Shown here: positions 20,634 to 32,504 of the stretch, in pieces
Position numbering within the stretch: position 1 is the stretch's first letter
Layout of the letters: each line of letters begins with the position of its first letter
Source of the DNA: Liolophura sinensis
Taxonomy: Eukaryota; Mollusca; Polyplacophora; Chitonida; Chitonidae
Direction of reading: 5' to 3'
Length of the DNA: 64,000 nt
Assembly (NCBI RefSeq): GCF_032854445.1
Contig: NC_088297.1
Span: forward strand, 18,179,127 to 18,243,126
The notes under the pieces: model-generated
Seen by the model: only the letters and a program-made list of their open reading frames with translations
Databases searched by the model: none
Told to the model about the DNA's origin: nothing
Position numbers and translations under genes: made by a program

Positions 20634-21810
20634 AATGAAATCTGGGAACATTTTGTTGGAATGTGCCAGAAAACAACTATATAAATTTACTAAAAATTCA
20701 AAATATAGGAGAGCAGCCCGTGTCTGTTTCTCCACATAATACATTAAACTGCTGTCATGGCATAATTCGTGACAGAGACCAGGAGCTTACTGAAATGACA
20801 GAAAAAAAAATAACTGAAGAACTAAAACATCAAGGAGTAATAAAGGTCAAACGCTTCTTAATTAAAAGAGATGGAAACCTCATAAAAACGAACACTTATA
20901 TGATGACTTTTAACAAACCTTCCCTTCCGTCATCTATATTTGTCGGACCGTATAGTGTAAGAGGAGTTGTTAATACCTAACCCCACCCGATCTTTCTCCT
21001 GCCAGCGGTTTGGCCATGGCAGGAGTCAATGCCGCAGCAAACTAATCTGTTTTAGATGTGCGGAAGCAGGTCACGCGGGCTTTGACTGCAAAAAAACAAT
21101 AAAATGTTTGAATTGCAGCGGAGCCAACACGGCCTCTTCCAATGACTGCCCTCTCTTCAAAAAAAAAAAGAAATTATAACTTTAAAATGTAAAAATAATA
21201 TATCCTGTCCGGAAGCGAAGCGTCTGGTCTCTGTCACGCATGACCTCACTACATCTACATATGCCAATGTTGTAAGGAAAACCACTTTTTCTGTTGAGGC
21301 CCAAACGACTTTTACATTGCCCATTGGCAAAGAACAGCCACATAAACTCGTCACGAAACCCGTAAATAAGACAGCCAGCTCCTCATCTCAAACCGATATA
21401 AACCTATCTAAAATACCTAATACTTTACCTGATTATCCAGCACTTTCTTTATCTGACAACACATCATGTAATAATAAATCCAAATCTCATAAACCCGTTG
21501 ATTCTTCACAGAAAGCAACGGGTCAGAAAAATAAATCTGAGAAAAATCATAAAAAGGATAAACCTAGTGGCCCCCTGGAGCGTCCCTCTATGGCCACTAG
21601 GGACCCAATCCAAATTTATAATAAGTTTGGATCGTTGCAGGACGTTTATCCTTCAACTTCATGTGCAGACCTGCACCTGGGAGATCTATTAGATAGTGAT
21701 CTATTAGATCACCCAAAAAGGGTCGTCCTTGGTCCAGACATAAATCCTCAATACGTCTTCTTCCATAATGTCTTCCTTCGACAAAATTATACAATGGAAT
21801 TGTCGAGGTC
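20634..21810 (+). pseudogene. LINE copy 1 ORF1 (CCHC nucleic-acid-binding protein)
   Basis: Starts near 'MKSGNILLECARKQ' (20634) and shifts frame to continue as 'VSVSPHNTLNCCHGIIRDRD', 'EELKHQGVIKVKRFLIKRDG', 'IKTNTYMMTFNKPSLPSSI'. After another shift at about 20970 it reads 'IPNPTRSFSCQRFGHGRSQC', 'CFRCAEAGHAGFDC' and 'CLNCSGANTASSNDC', three CCHC-type knuckles, followed by a low-complexity Ser/Lys tail to about 21810. ORF1 proteins of I-type LINEs bind element RNA and help assemble the ribonucleoprotein. At least three frame breaks are present, including one in a long A-run at 21160. Confidence 0.8.
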
Positions 21811-24800
21811 TTAAGGTAATTTTGATTGAAATAACACAGCTAGTTCAATCTTTAAATCCAGTTGCCTTGTGTCTTAAGGAAACTCGCCTGAAGACATCTG
21901 ACAAAGACAAAATCACTCTTAAAAATTATTCATTATATAGTACTTATTCAAATGAAGAGAAGCGAGCTGCAGGCGGCTCCTCGATATTTATAAATAACAG
22001 TATTATCCACAGCCTTGTTGCTCTACATAAGAGTTTCAGGCTGTGGCCGTCCGTGTTTCATTGTCTAAAACAATCACATTATGTTCAGTGTATATTCCTC
22101 CCAACATTTGTTTGTCAGTTTTGCAGTTCTATTTAATAGAACAACTGCCAAAACTTTTCATAATAATTGGAAATTTGAATTCCCATAACCACCTATGGAG
22201 CAGTAACAACATAAATAATAAGGGCAAGATAGTAGAAGACTTCTTATCGAAGGAGGAACTGTGTTATTTCAATGATAATTCTAACACGTATTTACCTCCG
22301 GGTAATGGCACTTATTCTGCTATCCATCTCACTATCACAGATCCATCACTTCTCCTTGATTTTTCTTGGAAGGTGCATGACGATCTTTGTGGTAGTAACC
22401 ATTTTCCTATAATTCTAGAGCATATCTCTTCTAATTCTTGAGAACGTGTAGCTAGGTGGAAATTCGATAAAGCAGAATGGATCACATTTGAGATGTTCTG
22501 TGAGGCTGATATCACCCCAGAGACTCTCAATGCAGCAGGTGATCCTATATTAAAATTTAACGAGCTTGTTTTACGAGCTGCCGATAGAACTATCCCTAAA
22601 ACCTTGACAAATCCCAAATCCAAAAGTAAACCTTGGTACGGCAATGGCTGTCGTAAAGCCGTAAAGGACCGAAAAAAGGCTGAACGCAGATTTAATCATT
22701 GTCCTACTGATTAAAATTTAAACCAGGTTCGTAATTTTAGAGCCAAGGCTCGTCGATTACTCATGTCCAAGAGACGATCTTGTTGGCGGAACTTTGTTTC
22801 GGGCATTACGTCCAAAACACCCATGCGTAAGGTCTGGAACATGGTTCAGAAACTTAAGGGCAAAAAAAATAAAGCCGAAGTCCAGCATTTGAAAGATTGA
22901 GATAATATATTAACCTCTCCATCCGATATAGCAAATAAATTAGCTGAGACAATTTTCAAGAAATCTTCTTCTGAGAACTATACCAAAGAATTCCAGCATA
23001 TTAAAACCGAGAAGGAGAAAATTAAATTGCCCTTTTAATATCGAGGAACTTAAAACTGCACTAATAAAGGCACACGATACTGCCTGTGGTCCTGATAACG
23101 TTTATTATAAGTTTCTGAACCATTTACCACCTGAGCCACTGGAGACTCTCTTAGACCTGCTTAATGATATTTGGATAACTGGTAATTTTCCACTTTCATG
23201 GAGGGAGATGTGTATTATCCCGGTCCATAGGCCGGGTAAGGATCATACTGATCCAAAAAATTACTGCCCCATAGCTCTTACCAGCTGTGTTTGTAAGACT
23301 ATGGAACGGATGATTAATGATGTTTGGTTTCTTGAAACCAACAAGTTACTGTCTAATGTTCAATGCGGTTTACGACAAGGTAGATCCACTATGGATCACC
23401 TTGTTCGATTCGAAAACTTTATTCGCGATGGTTTCATCAATAATGAACATGTGGTGTCCATATTTTTTGACCTTGAAAAGGCCTACGACATTACATGGAA
23501 ATATGGTATTTTAAAAGATCTCAAGGATATGGGACTTAAAGGCCGATTACCTATATTTATATCTCAATTTTTATCTGATCGTCAGTTTAAGGTACGGGTG
23601 GGGTCCACTCTTTCTGACTCTTATGAGCAGGAAATGGGTGTACGCCAAGGCAGCATTCTATCACCAACTCTGTTTAGCATAAAAATAAATAGCCTAGCCA
23701 AAACATTAACATCGGGCACAGAGGGTTCTTTATACGTTGATGATTTCCTTATATGCAAACAAGCTAAGAATATGAATAATATCGAACGGCAGTTGCAGCT
23801 TTGTCTCAATAAAATCGAGAAATGGAAACTTCATCTTGATCCCGAGCTAAATTTTTGTGGTGAACAGATTAAAATTGTTGGAAAAACTAAATTTGTAGGT
23901 ATAATATTTGATAGTAAGCTATCTTTTATACCTCATATTAAAATGCTTAAAGCTAAATGTACAAAGGCTCTCGATATAATTAAGGTCGTGTCTAGCACCG
24001 ACTGGGGCGCTGACCGATCAGTTTTACTTATATCGTTCTCTGGTGAGGTCTAAATTGGACTATGGATCCATCATTTACGGTTCCGCTAGGAAGTCGTATA
24101 TTAAAATATTGGATCCTGTTCATCACCAAGGTTTGAGGCTCAGCCTTGGTGCTTTTAGAACCTCGCCAGTAGAAAGTTTATACGTGGAGGCTAATGAGCC
24201 TTCTTTGTACAATCGACGTATAAAAATGAGCCTTCAATACGCTACAAAGCTTAAAGCTCATCCACCAACCCTGTCTACGACTGTGTTTTCAATCCATGAT
24301 ATGTAGACAAATATACTAAATGTCCTAACAAGATCCCTTCGTTCAGTGTTCGTGTTAGGGACCATATCGTAGAAGCCAACATTAAACTTGGGGACATAGC
24401 TCCAGTTTGTTTTCCGGAGTCCCTACCATGGCTCTTTCCACAACTTAAATTGATATTTGATCTACGTAAATATAATAAAGCAAATACAAATTCTCTTGTA
24501 ATTCAGCAAGGTTTTGCTGAAATCAAGGCTAAATATTCGGATTATAAATTTATATATACTGATGGGTCACAGGATGGGCATAGGGTTGCAGCTGTAGGTG
24601 TCTTAGAGCAGCGAGTTGCTTCTCTTCGTCTTCCATCCTCGTTTCCAATCTTTTCTGCAGAGGCCAGGGCTATACTCCTGGCCTTATCATATGTTTCTTC
24701 TGGGCATGCTCAGAAGGCTGTGATATGCAGCGACTCGCTTTCTTGCATTTTGACAATGCAGAAGAATAAATTTAAAAATCCGTTGATCCTCAAAATATTA

Positions 24801-25344
24801 GCCATACACGAAAAACTAACTAAAAGAGGTAAAGATATCATATTGTGTTGGATACCAAGTCATAATGGTATCCATGGAAACAGTCGTAGACAGGGAGGCA
24901 AAAGCTGCCCTTACTAAACCTTTGTCGAAAGTTAAAATACTATATAATCATTTTAAGTGTAATATTCTTAAATATATTCGTGGCCTTTGGCAGGGTGAAT
25001 GGGATCTGCAGGTTTACAATAAACTGTATGCCATTCATCCTGTCATTAGCTATAATTCCTACACACTTGATATGTCTCGTAGAGACCAAGTCGTTTTAGC
25101 GAGATGCCGTATTGCCCATTCTCGTCTAGCACATAATTTCATCTTGTATGGGAGCAGTGCTCCCGAGCATGTTGGATGTGATGCTCAATATGGCATCAAA
25201 CATATCCTGGTTGACTGCGTGGACTTTGCCTATGTTCGGCAAACGTTCTACACAGTTGACTCTATATATGATTTATTTGACAGCATCGCTGGCGATACTG
25301 TTATTGATTTTTTGAATGTTATTGGCTTGTATAAGAGAATATAG
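21768..25344 (+). pseudogene. LINE copy 1 ORF2 (endonuclease, reverse transcriptase, RNase H)
   Basis: Domains in order, across several frames. Endonuclease: 'IIQWNCRGLK', 'ALCLKETRLK', 'IIGNLNSHNHLW' (GDFN changed to GNLN) and 'GSNHFPIIL' (SDH changed to SNH). Reverse transcriptase: 'PIALTSCVCKTMERMIND', 'RQGRSTMDHLV', 'FFDLEKAYDITW', 'GVRQGSILSPTLFSI' and catalytic 'LYVDDFLI' at about 23730. RNase H: 'FIYTDGSQDG', 'FSAEARAILLALS', 'VICSDSLSCIL', 'ILCWIPSHNGIHGN'. A C-terminal region follows, with 'RCRIAHSRLAH' and a cysteine/histidine end. The endonuclease changes alter metal- and base-contact residues, so cutting is probably lost; the YVDD box is intact. Confidence 0.85.
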
Positions 25345-25560
25345 TGTATATATTTATTTCGATGCATAAAGTAAAAGCAATTCTGGTTTTCGACTTTTAA
25401 GTGACATTTAGGTTTTTTAAACTGTTTTTCGTTTTAAGTTTTAATTGTTCATCAGATCATGTCGAAAACTATTCACGGCTTCCTGGTTTTAACATGTTCC
25501 CGCCACAATATGGCTGAGATATTGCCGAGGTGGCGTTAAGCCATAATCATTCATTTATTC

Positions 25561-25985
25561 ATCTTAGATGGGAGCGGTGCTCCCGAGTGTGTTGGATGTG
25601 ATGCACAATATGGCACCAAACATATCTTGACTGACTGTGTAGACTTTGCCCATGTTAGGCAAAGGTTCTACACAGTCAACTCTGTATATAATTTGACAGC
25701 GATGCTGTCATAAAATATTTGATGGCCATTGGCCTATATCATAAAATATAAATTTCAATTTTCTGAAATATTTATAGAGAAACAGTTATATACATACAGC
25801 TTTCCAGATATACTATTTTTTAAATATGCTGATTTTCAACATATCTGTACATTTTGTTTTATTTTTGATGTTCTCACCATCATTTCGAAAACCTTGACCG
25901 TCTCATGTTTTCACCTTGTTCTCGCCACAATATGGCTAAAATATTGCCGACTTGGCGTTATGCCATAATCATTCATTCATTCATT
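25561..25985 (+). mobile_element. Second LINE 3' end lodged in the tail of copy 1
   Basis: Begins exactly at the short microsatellite tail of the preceding LINE with 'cttagatgggagcggtgctc', matching copy 1 from about 25141 on. It runs through the same ORF2 end ('tgactttgcccatgttaggc') and the 3' region to 'ggcgttatgccataatcatt' and (cattcatt)n. It is a severely 5'-truncated insertion of the same family, head-to-tail with the first. Confidence 0.85.
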
Positions 25986-26219
25986 CACATTTTCACAAAA
26001 TCACAATGTTGAGAAACCGTGTCCATCAAAATGTACAAAGAGCCGGGAAAGTGTATCTCTGGAGTACCAGTACGCTGAGATGAAATGACAACAAAATACC
26101 AGTGATACAGCTCACCCACATTTACACTTTCAGTCTACACCTGATTGTGTTGACAACGTCACATTTGTGGCTCAAACAACATTGTCCATAATCCACTTGA
26201 AACCAGTGGTACAATATTT

Positions 26220-27760
26220 GACAATGGCAGTTCATTACTGATCAGCAATGAAATTGATGAATTAAACAGAAGAACTAGTGATAACAATACTGATGGTTAT
26301 TCACATGATGATAAAAGTAGTCCACACTCTGACATGATAGCTGCATGGGCTGTTGAAAATAATATCACGCACACAGCCCTGAGTAGGTTATTGAGCATAT
26401 TGAAAAAGTGTCACCCTTATTTACCGAAAGACCCTAGAACTCTTTTGGCCACAGGACGTCTTACTGGCATAACATCTATCGGAGGTGGCACATACTATTA
26501 TTTCAGTCTTCACAGCTGTGTACTTCAAACGTTAGAATCAAACATGAAACCGGTAGAAAGTGATTCCATTTTTTTTTTCAAGTAAGCACAGATGGACTGC
26601 CTTTATTTAAGAGTAGTAGCAGCTGTGGCCAATTCTGTGAATGATATATAATGAATCTAAGCCCCGGCCGTTTGTCATTGGATATTTTCAGGACAAGAAA
26701 AGCCTAGAGATCCTGCTGAATTTTTGGCAGATTTTATGACAGAAGACTTAAAGAAAGAGGGAATGAAGTATAAAGATCGACATTACAAGATCAGACTAAC
26801 CTCATTTATCTGTGATGCGCCTGCTAAGTCTTTTGACAAGCAAATTAAATCTCACTCAGGTTATTGTTCATGTGAAGTTGCTCCCAGAGAGGTGTTTATG
26901 ATAGAAAAATGACATTTCCTAAAACACATGCGCCATTAAGAACAGACAAGTCTTTCGAGAATCAAGAAGATGAACGTCATCACACTGGAAGAAGTTCATT
27001 TTCTAATGTGTTTTCAATGGTATCGCAGTTTTCACAGGGCTGCATGCACCGGGTATGCCTTAGGGTAACACGCCGCCTCCTCTTTTTGTTACTGATAAGG
27101 GGTCCATTGACAGTGCTCTTAACCCACTCTGCACGTCTATATGAAAGTAATCAGGTTGTATACATTGTCCATAATTTGGTTCATCTTGGTCAGGAAGTGA
27201 AATTACATGATCACTTAATAAGATATCTGCATTTCTCTATGAGAACTATCTGCAAAAACTTAAAGCCCCTTGCTCGAAAGCAGAACTTACGATTGCAACG
27301 GCTAGTGTTAACAAGAAGGTTCTTAAATTACCGATTCTGTCCAAGATGGTGTTAACGTTACACTGAAAAGGCCTACGGTTATGGTCCATTACCATTTCGC
27401 AATACAAATCTGAGCTGTGCACAATGCACAAGTAAAATTTGATATATTCTGTGTTTCTACAAGAGCAGGGAACAACTGCGTTGATACAAATATTTTGTAC
27501 CAGTATTTGCTTGGTCAGACACCTGTTGTATTCTAATGGATGTGTACTCATCATGCATCAGACTTACAGGTCATATCATCCATTTTTCGCATACCCACTC
27601 AGTTATAGTAATCTGTACATTCACATTGTCACAGATCTTTCTGATGAACTCCTTGTTGACAGCATTGAGAAAGTATATCGGAGGTACATGTTATTTCCAT
27701 ACAAAAATGTCTAAGTTGCAGTTCCTCTTATCCACAGCGAGTAGACCCTGAACAGTTGTA
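26220..27760 (+). pseudogene. Tnp2-like (EnSpm/CACTA-type) transposase relic, copy 2
   Basis: Paralogue of 2790-4084. In order: an acidic N-terminal stretch ('EIDELNRRTSDNNTDGYSHD'), 'MIAAWAVENNITHTALSRLL', 'CHPYLPKDPRTLLATGRLTG', 'GGGTYYYFSLHSC', 'VSTDGLPLFKSSS' at about 26586 (first catalytic aspartate), 'FMTEDLKKEGMKYKDRHYKI', 'FICDAPAKSFDKQIKSHSGY', 'HHTGRSSFSN', 'NQVVYIVHNLVHLGQEVKLH', and a C-terminal piece at 27640-27740 ('YRRYMLFPYKN', stop, 'VAVPLIHSE'). Frame breaks at about 26640, 26890, 27050 and 27250 and stops near the end mark it as inactive. It extends further than copy 1 at both ends. Confidence 0.65.
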
Positions 27761-28314
27761 TACACCTTAATAATACATTGTGCATGACTTTGCCAGCTTG
27801 GCCCTATATACATACATGTTGCTTTAGGGATGTCACAAGGTTTCATATTTCACGGAATTCAGACATGGTATAAGAAGGTGGTGACATATTTTCGTACATT
27901 GTGATAAACATTTTTGAACGCAAAACTGCATAGAACATTTCATGCAGTAAAAGATTTCCGTCAGATATCTATGCAAACTGATGAATTCAGTATATGTTGT
28001 GTGTAAAGAGAAATACTTTCATCATATTTGCTTCGAAGTAAGAGATACCAGAATTCTGTATGGAATGTGAAAATGTACTAAATCTTGGATAATTTCTCAT
28101 TTTAGACTTTACCACTGTGTATTTGGTCTGAAGGAGACGAATGAAGTTGATTTGGTTTCACCGAATTGAGTGCAGTATGTGTGCAGAATTGTGAGTAAAG
28201 CAATACATAGTAAAATACAAAAGTTCTCATATTTTTTTCAGAAAATATCCCTGGGCTTGAGAATTTTTTTTTTTTTGAAATAAAATTTCCTTAACCATAA
28301 ATAACAACCTAGTG

Positions 28315-28440
28315 GACAGTCGTTGTTTCCCCTGGGCTATGCCTGGTTTCCTCCCACCATAATACAGGCCACCGTCAGGCATGTAAAATACATTTGAGTA
28401 CGGCAAAAACACCAGTCAAATATTATATATCATATTATTA
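28315..28440 (+). repeat. Short interspersed repeat (CAATCAAATAAATA tail), copy 1
   Basis: Contains 'tggtttcctcccaccataat', 'ttgagtacggc' and 'aaaacaccagtcaaata', the landmarks of a short repeat often seen in mollusc DNA. Four further copies lie in the window. Confidence 0.65.
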
Positions 28441-28593
28441 TTGATTTAACCTTCATTTATTTTTAAATGGTGATTAAGCTTGGTCAGAGTTACACATAAC
28501 AGGCTAGCTATTCACAATATGAAACAACAACATTTTGCGTAAGAAAATCTCAACCTCGTTTTTCGGTGCCATATGTGACTTTTCTTCATGCAG

Positions 28594-28684
28594 ATACCTA
28601 CGAGGATGGCAGGCGAAAATTAAGACTTGCGGAGGACACATCGGACACTCAGACAGAAATGAAAATGGGGAAGGGAGATAGGAG
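28594..28684 (+). pseudogene. Exon-like segment after transposase copy 2
   Basis: Lies between 'cttttcttcatgcag' and 'gtacag'. Encodes 'DTYEDGRRKLRLAEDTSDTQ', the counterpart of 4287-4381. The frame is open throughout. Confidence 0.55.
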
Positions 28685-29027
28685 GTACAGTAAATTTACA
28701 GCTGATCATTTTCAAAGGCGGAGACCACATATTTAAAAAGGTTTGTAGCTTCTCTAGCTTCTGCAGACATTTTTGTCATTATTCGATGGAAATATATTTT
28801 GCCCCGCGATACTGATAAAAGGGGCTGGCACGCAAGAGGAAGTTGAATCTAATAAAACAAGTTTCCTGTTTCTACTTTAGTTTGCGTTTCACTACATGTT
28901 TGTCAAATGAGCCATGGAATTATTTTGCTAGAGATCCAGCATGGCCACGAGTGCAAGTCCCTTATACCAGTGTGTTTTGGCAAAATGTAATGTTGAAGTG
29001 TCTTAACTTATTGTCTTAACTTCATAG

Positions 29028-29183
29028 ACGCCAAGAAAGAACATACTCCTTAAGCGACACAGATGAAGAAAAAAACTGATGTTCCTGCAAAGCGAAAACG
29101 TCTGCCCCAGGCTTCATCTGTACCGTGTTTTCCAGTGACAAGCTGTTCAAGCTACAGGGAAGATGTCAACCAGGACAAACAAG
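29028..29183 (+). pseudogene. Exon-like segment (acidic/basic) after transposase copy 2
   Basis: Lies between 'cttaacttcatag' and 'gtatac'. Encodes 'RTYSLSDTDEE', then after an apparent one-base shift 'VPAKRKRLPQAS', the counterpart of 5867-6080. Intact splice borders with a shifted frame suggest recent decay. Confidence 0.5.
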
Positions 29184-29335
29184 GTATACTTCATACATTG
29201 ACGTTAGACGGACTTGAACTGAAAACTAGCATTACTTGCTGAAAACAGTTTCATACACATTTGTTATTGTAAAGCATACTAGCATATTGCTGGAGGTGTA
29301 ATTTCGTGGGGCGTTCTTATGTTTGTGATAGGGCT

Positions 29336-29475
29336 CCTAGCAACCTGCAGATGAACGTGGGTTTTCTCAAAACTCTGCCCAGTTTCCTCCCACCATATAA
29401 TGCTGACAACCGTCATATCAGTGAAATATTATTGAGTACAGCATAAAACACCAATCAAATAAGTAAATAAATAAC
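29336..29475 (+). repeat. Short interspersed repeat, copy 2
   Basis: Reads 'ctagcaacctgcagatgaacgtgggttttc', 'gtttcctcccaccatataatgct', 'ttgagtacagcataaaacacc' then 'caatcaaataagtaaataaata'. It is the longest plus-strand copy, with the head region present. Confidence 0.7.
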
Positions 29476-29554
29476 TAATTATGTTTGTGATGTTGGTCTC
29501 TGCATCAATCGTGGCCTTAGGCAGGAAATCTGTGTATCTGCCCATTTCTCAGTG

Positions 29555-29705
29555 TCTGGAGGACCTGGGTTACAGCAAGTGATTTATTCTTATCAGAACT
29601 CTGTTTTCTTCCGCCCACAAAATTGTCTGCCATGGTATAAGTTACATTGAGTATGTAAGTTGTTGAGTATGGCATTATGCTATCCAAAAATGAATCAAAT
29701 ACATA
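29555..29705 (+). repeat. Short interspersed repeat, copy 3 (degenerate)
   Basis: Weak match: 'ttttcttccgcccacaaaattgt', 'ttgagtatggcattatgc' and 'gaatcaaatacataaa' occur in the right order. Assignment is tentative. Confidence 0.35.
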
Positions 29706-29724
29706 AAATTTATTTCATTTCAAG

Positions 29725-29811
29725 CAGCACCACAAGGGACTTTTGATGAAGCTACCTCCCAGGAACCTGAGATTCCAGACGCCACACTCTATGTAACTCC
29801 CCAATTATCTG
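29725..29811 (+). pseudogene. Exon-like segment with no detected partner
   Basis: Lies between 'tttatttcatttcaag' and 'gtaagagaac', a near-ideal donor. Encodes 'GTFDEATSQEPEIPDATLYV'. Open and acidic; no family recognised. It probably continues the transposase-derived gene. Confidence 0.4.
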
Positions 29812-30049
29812 GTAAGAGAACAGTATTGCTTTCTAGCTCAGCTCAGGTTACTCATTTTGAGATCCACAAGGCCTAACGTTTATAATAGTTCTTCACATTT
29901 TGTGAGTTAAAGATATTCAGAAAGTTTACACATAAAGAGAACGTGTGGAATTTTGCTCATTTCAGTATGTCGGCGTACCAAAAAGAGGTTTATTGTTTTC
30001 AAACTGGTCGATAATTGATGAATGTCTAATTCAAGACTTTGAGCGATTG

Positions 30050-30640
30050 AGGAAACTAGTCAAATAGCATTGTCGGCAATAAACCACGACCATTTTCCAT
30101 CCACACGGTCTCTGAGGCAGATATGAGCGTCATGTCCGACATTGAAATGCCATTCGTAGTCCGTAAAGGGCGTTCCAAGTCGATAATCGCAAGATCCATT
30201 TCCAAAACAACGTTTATCTCTAGTTCCCAAAGACAAAGGTATGTAAGAAATTATACAAATAGAAAATAAAGCCGGTAACACACAAGAGAGAAGCGGTCAT
30301 CAGTTTTCAATGATGCCGGGTAGACAGTGGATATTCCAGGAATGAATTCCATACCAAAGTTCAAATCCGTAGTCCATGAATGAGTTCCAGATCAAATTAC
30401 AATTAAACAAGTATCTCAGTCGCGCTTTAATTGCAACTGTTTATAAAGGCATCATGCAGATGTAATGAGCATGGCTACCTTACCGCCCCTAGTTCCAGGT
30501 TAAACGGTATTAGATACACTTCGAAAATGACCAGCGTTACAGACCTTAACCGGAGGCGCCATCTATGATGTTACTCATGACATGCTGGTCTGTATAAAAG
30601 GTGTCTACAAGATAGACGGTTACATTCGGCAACCAGCGCC
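30050..30640 (-). repeat. PLE 3' region and shared downstream segment, copy 1
   Basis: In PLE orientation the coding tail is followed by the 'catagatggcgct' motif region (to about 30590), then a segment with counterparts at 34050-34480 ('gatgaccgcttctctcttgt', 'acgttgttttggaaatggat'). The shared segment includes a frame with a hydrophobic run and cysteines ('KRCFGNGSCDYRLGTPFTDYEW') that lacks an ATG and follows a stop. Because the insertion at 34050-35054 carries the same segment, it appears to be mobilised with the PLE. Confidence 0.6.
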
Positions 30641-30739
30641 ATTTATGTTGTTAGGTACTATGCACGCGATAGACATGTACATAAGGATAACAGCGCCGTC
30701 TATGTGGGTGATCACAATGCAGATCGCCACAGAGTCTGA

Positions 30740-32495
30740 ACGCTTTTGTCCATACCATATACTCATTGTAAAATTTGAAGAACTTAAAATGAAGGCGTTT
30801 GATGGAGTATCCTTGACAAACTATTTTTGAACTAGCAACTTGTGACACAGATTAAAGTCATCACAATTAACGCAAGATCTAACAAATGCTACAAAGCGAG
30901 ATATGTATACGCCATATGCAGGATCCTTTGGTATATTGCTATCCAAATAAGGATAATTTACAATATCAAAATTGAAATTTTGAAAACAGGTCTCCTTTAA
31001 ATCCAGTGAAGGCGCATAGATTTCCTTCACCGCTTCAGCATTATGGGGGTAATTTAACGTCCGTAGATCATCATTATACCGCTTGGTAAATGAAAAGGGT
31101 CGAGCTTTAAAGGTATTATTTTTAAGTAATTGCTGCACATGGTCGCATTCATATGAAAACAGGTATAGGTCTGCCAAAAGCGGCGCACAATTGGTACCCA
31201 TTGGAATACCTATGCACTGTTTGTAAATGGTATCCCCGAATTTCACATATACGTTATTAATGAGAAATTGAAGTAATTCAATAAATAATGTTACATCCCA
31301 TGAGTGGTAACTTTTATAAATAGTAGAACAGAAGAAAGCCTTAGTGCTTCTGACGTTAATGTAACGGTGACCAGTTTTAGTAAATACCGAGACAATTAAC
31401 GACAATATTTTTTCAATAAGATCTTTGTGAGGAATTCTAGTATAGAGAGTAGAGAAATCACATGTGGATACCTGTTTGTACGGTATACGCATATGAGTAT
31501 CAAGTTCTGTAAGACGTTTGGAGTTGAGAATTCACATGTAGTTGACACGTGAATTTTTTGTTATGGCACAACAATACTTTTTCCAAAATGACTTTACTTC
31601 TTGTAACGCTCTCGTAAGTAGGGTTGAGAAAAGTTTGGTGGTACAACTTCTTGAACCCGCAATAAATAGAGCCTTGTATTGGGATTTATGCATTTGAGGA
31701 ATCCACTAACGATGTGGTATTTCTGTATGATGGGTAGGTTATTATTCTTGCAAATAAAGATGACATTATTAGGAGCCTTGTCTGCTACAGTGATGACAAA
31801 TTTACTGTGAAGGTCAGCGCGTGTTTCTTGCACAGTGGGATCCTTCAGAACCTCTTTAACTTAGGTAGAGCATCAATGTCTACACGGTGTATAGCTAAAC
31901 TAACCTATTTGACAATGTCCAGCCAATTGTTAAGTACCGAAGAATCCACTTTGTCCCGTACTGACCATTTTACAACATATTTCTCAAGCGCCGAGATGAT
32001 ATTTTTCATGTTAGATCTAAAGTTGACATTTGTCTTTTCTCTACACTTATGACATCTCCCAAAGAGATTCCTTAAATCATGATTCTAAATAATATTAAGG
32101 TCACCAGTCAGGACATGTTTACATTTGTCGTAGGTAAAAACTGAGGATTCACAATCACAGTTATAGCCGCCAGAAGTATACGTCGCCAAATGGAACCCCC
32201 AGATGGCCTGGGGAAAGTTGAAAATTTTGGAAGCGGTAGGCTTTGTATACTCATAGCACATACATGGGGGCTCTTGGATGTTAAAGTAATTAGGCACAGC
32301 ACTACGAACATCAGGTTCATTAAAGATGTGTGGTGGGTTAATTAAATCAAGGCCTTTGTCTAAATACTATATCTTCAGAAAGAGTCGATCGTGTTGAGTT
32401 TCAATTGTAGTTACAGGGCGATACAATCGAAAATACGATATGTCTTTACACAGACGTACAAGATGAGGTGGAACATTAAAATTGTTTATGTTATT
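30740..32495 (-). pseudogene. Penelope-like element reverse transcriptase (main copy)
   Basis: The minus strand from about 32495 gives an N-terminal region with 'LVRLCKDISYFRLYRP', 'PPCMCYEYTKPTASKIFNF', 'CDCESSVF', 'HVLTGDLNII', then (31594-31833) 'DLHSKFVITVADKAPNNVIF' and (30821-31492) the reverse transcriptase core 'STCDFSTLYTRIPHKDLI', 'STIYKSYHSWDV', 'IGIPMGTNCAPLLADLYLFS', 'RYNDDL' (the catalytic YxDD-type box) and 'AYGVYISRFVAFVRSCVN'. These are Penelope-like hallmarks, notably GIPMGTN and PLLADLYL. No GIY-YIG endonuclease is seen after the core. The protein ends at '...LQSLWR'-type residues, so if a nuclease existed it was N-terminal, as in Naiad-type elements, or absent. Several frameshifts; inactive. 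Confidence 0.85.
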
Positions 32496-32504
32496 GGATA
32501 CGTC

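Larger units (their letters stand above)
19995..25560 (+). mobile_element. Near full-length I/Nimb-like LINE (copy 1)
   Basis: A non-LTR retrotransposon in order: 5' untranslated region (from 'cccccagtggggtttccagg' at about 19996), ORF1 with CCHC knuckles, ORF2 with endonuclease, reverse transcriptase and RNase H, then a 3' end 'ttgccgaggtggcgttaagccataatcattcatttattcat' split by a short microsatellite-like tail. RNase H in ORF2 and gag-like ORF1 are features of the I superfamily. Several frameshifts and stops make it inactive. Related copies lie at 25561-25985, 32505-36275, 37352-42745 and 49270-53520, the last two being different families of the same superfamily. Confidence 0.85.

Noticed and set aside
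30060-30281. Small secreted-protein-like open frame (hydrophobic start, CFGNGSC)
   Set aside because: It has no ATG, is directly preceded by an in-frame stop, and lies in a segment co-mobilised with a PLE; kept only as an observation, not as a gene.
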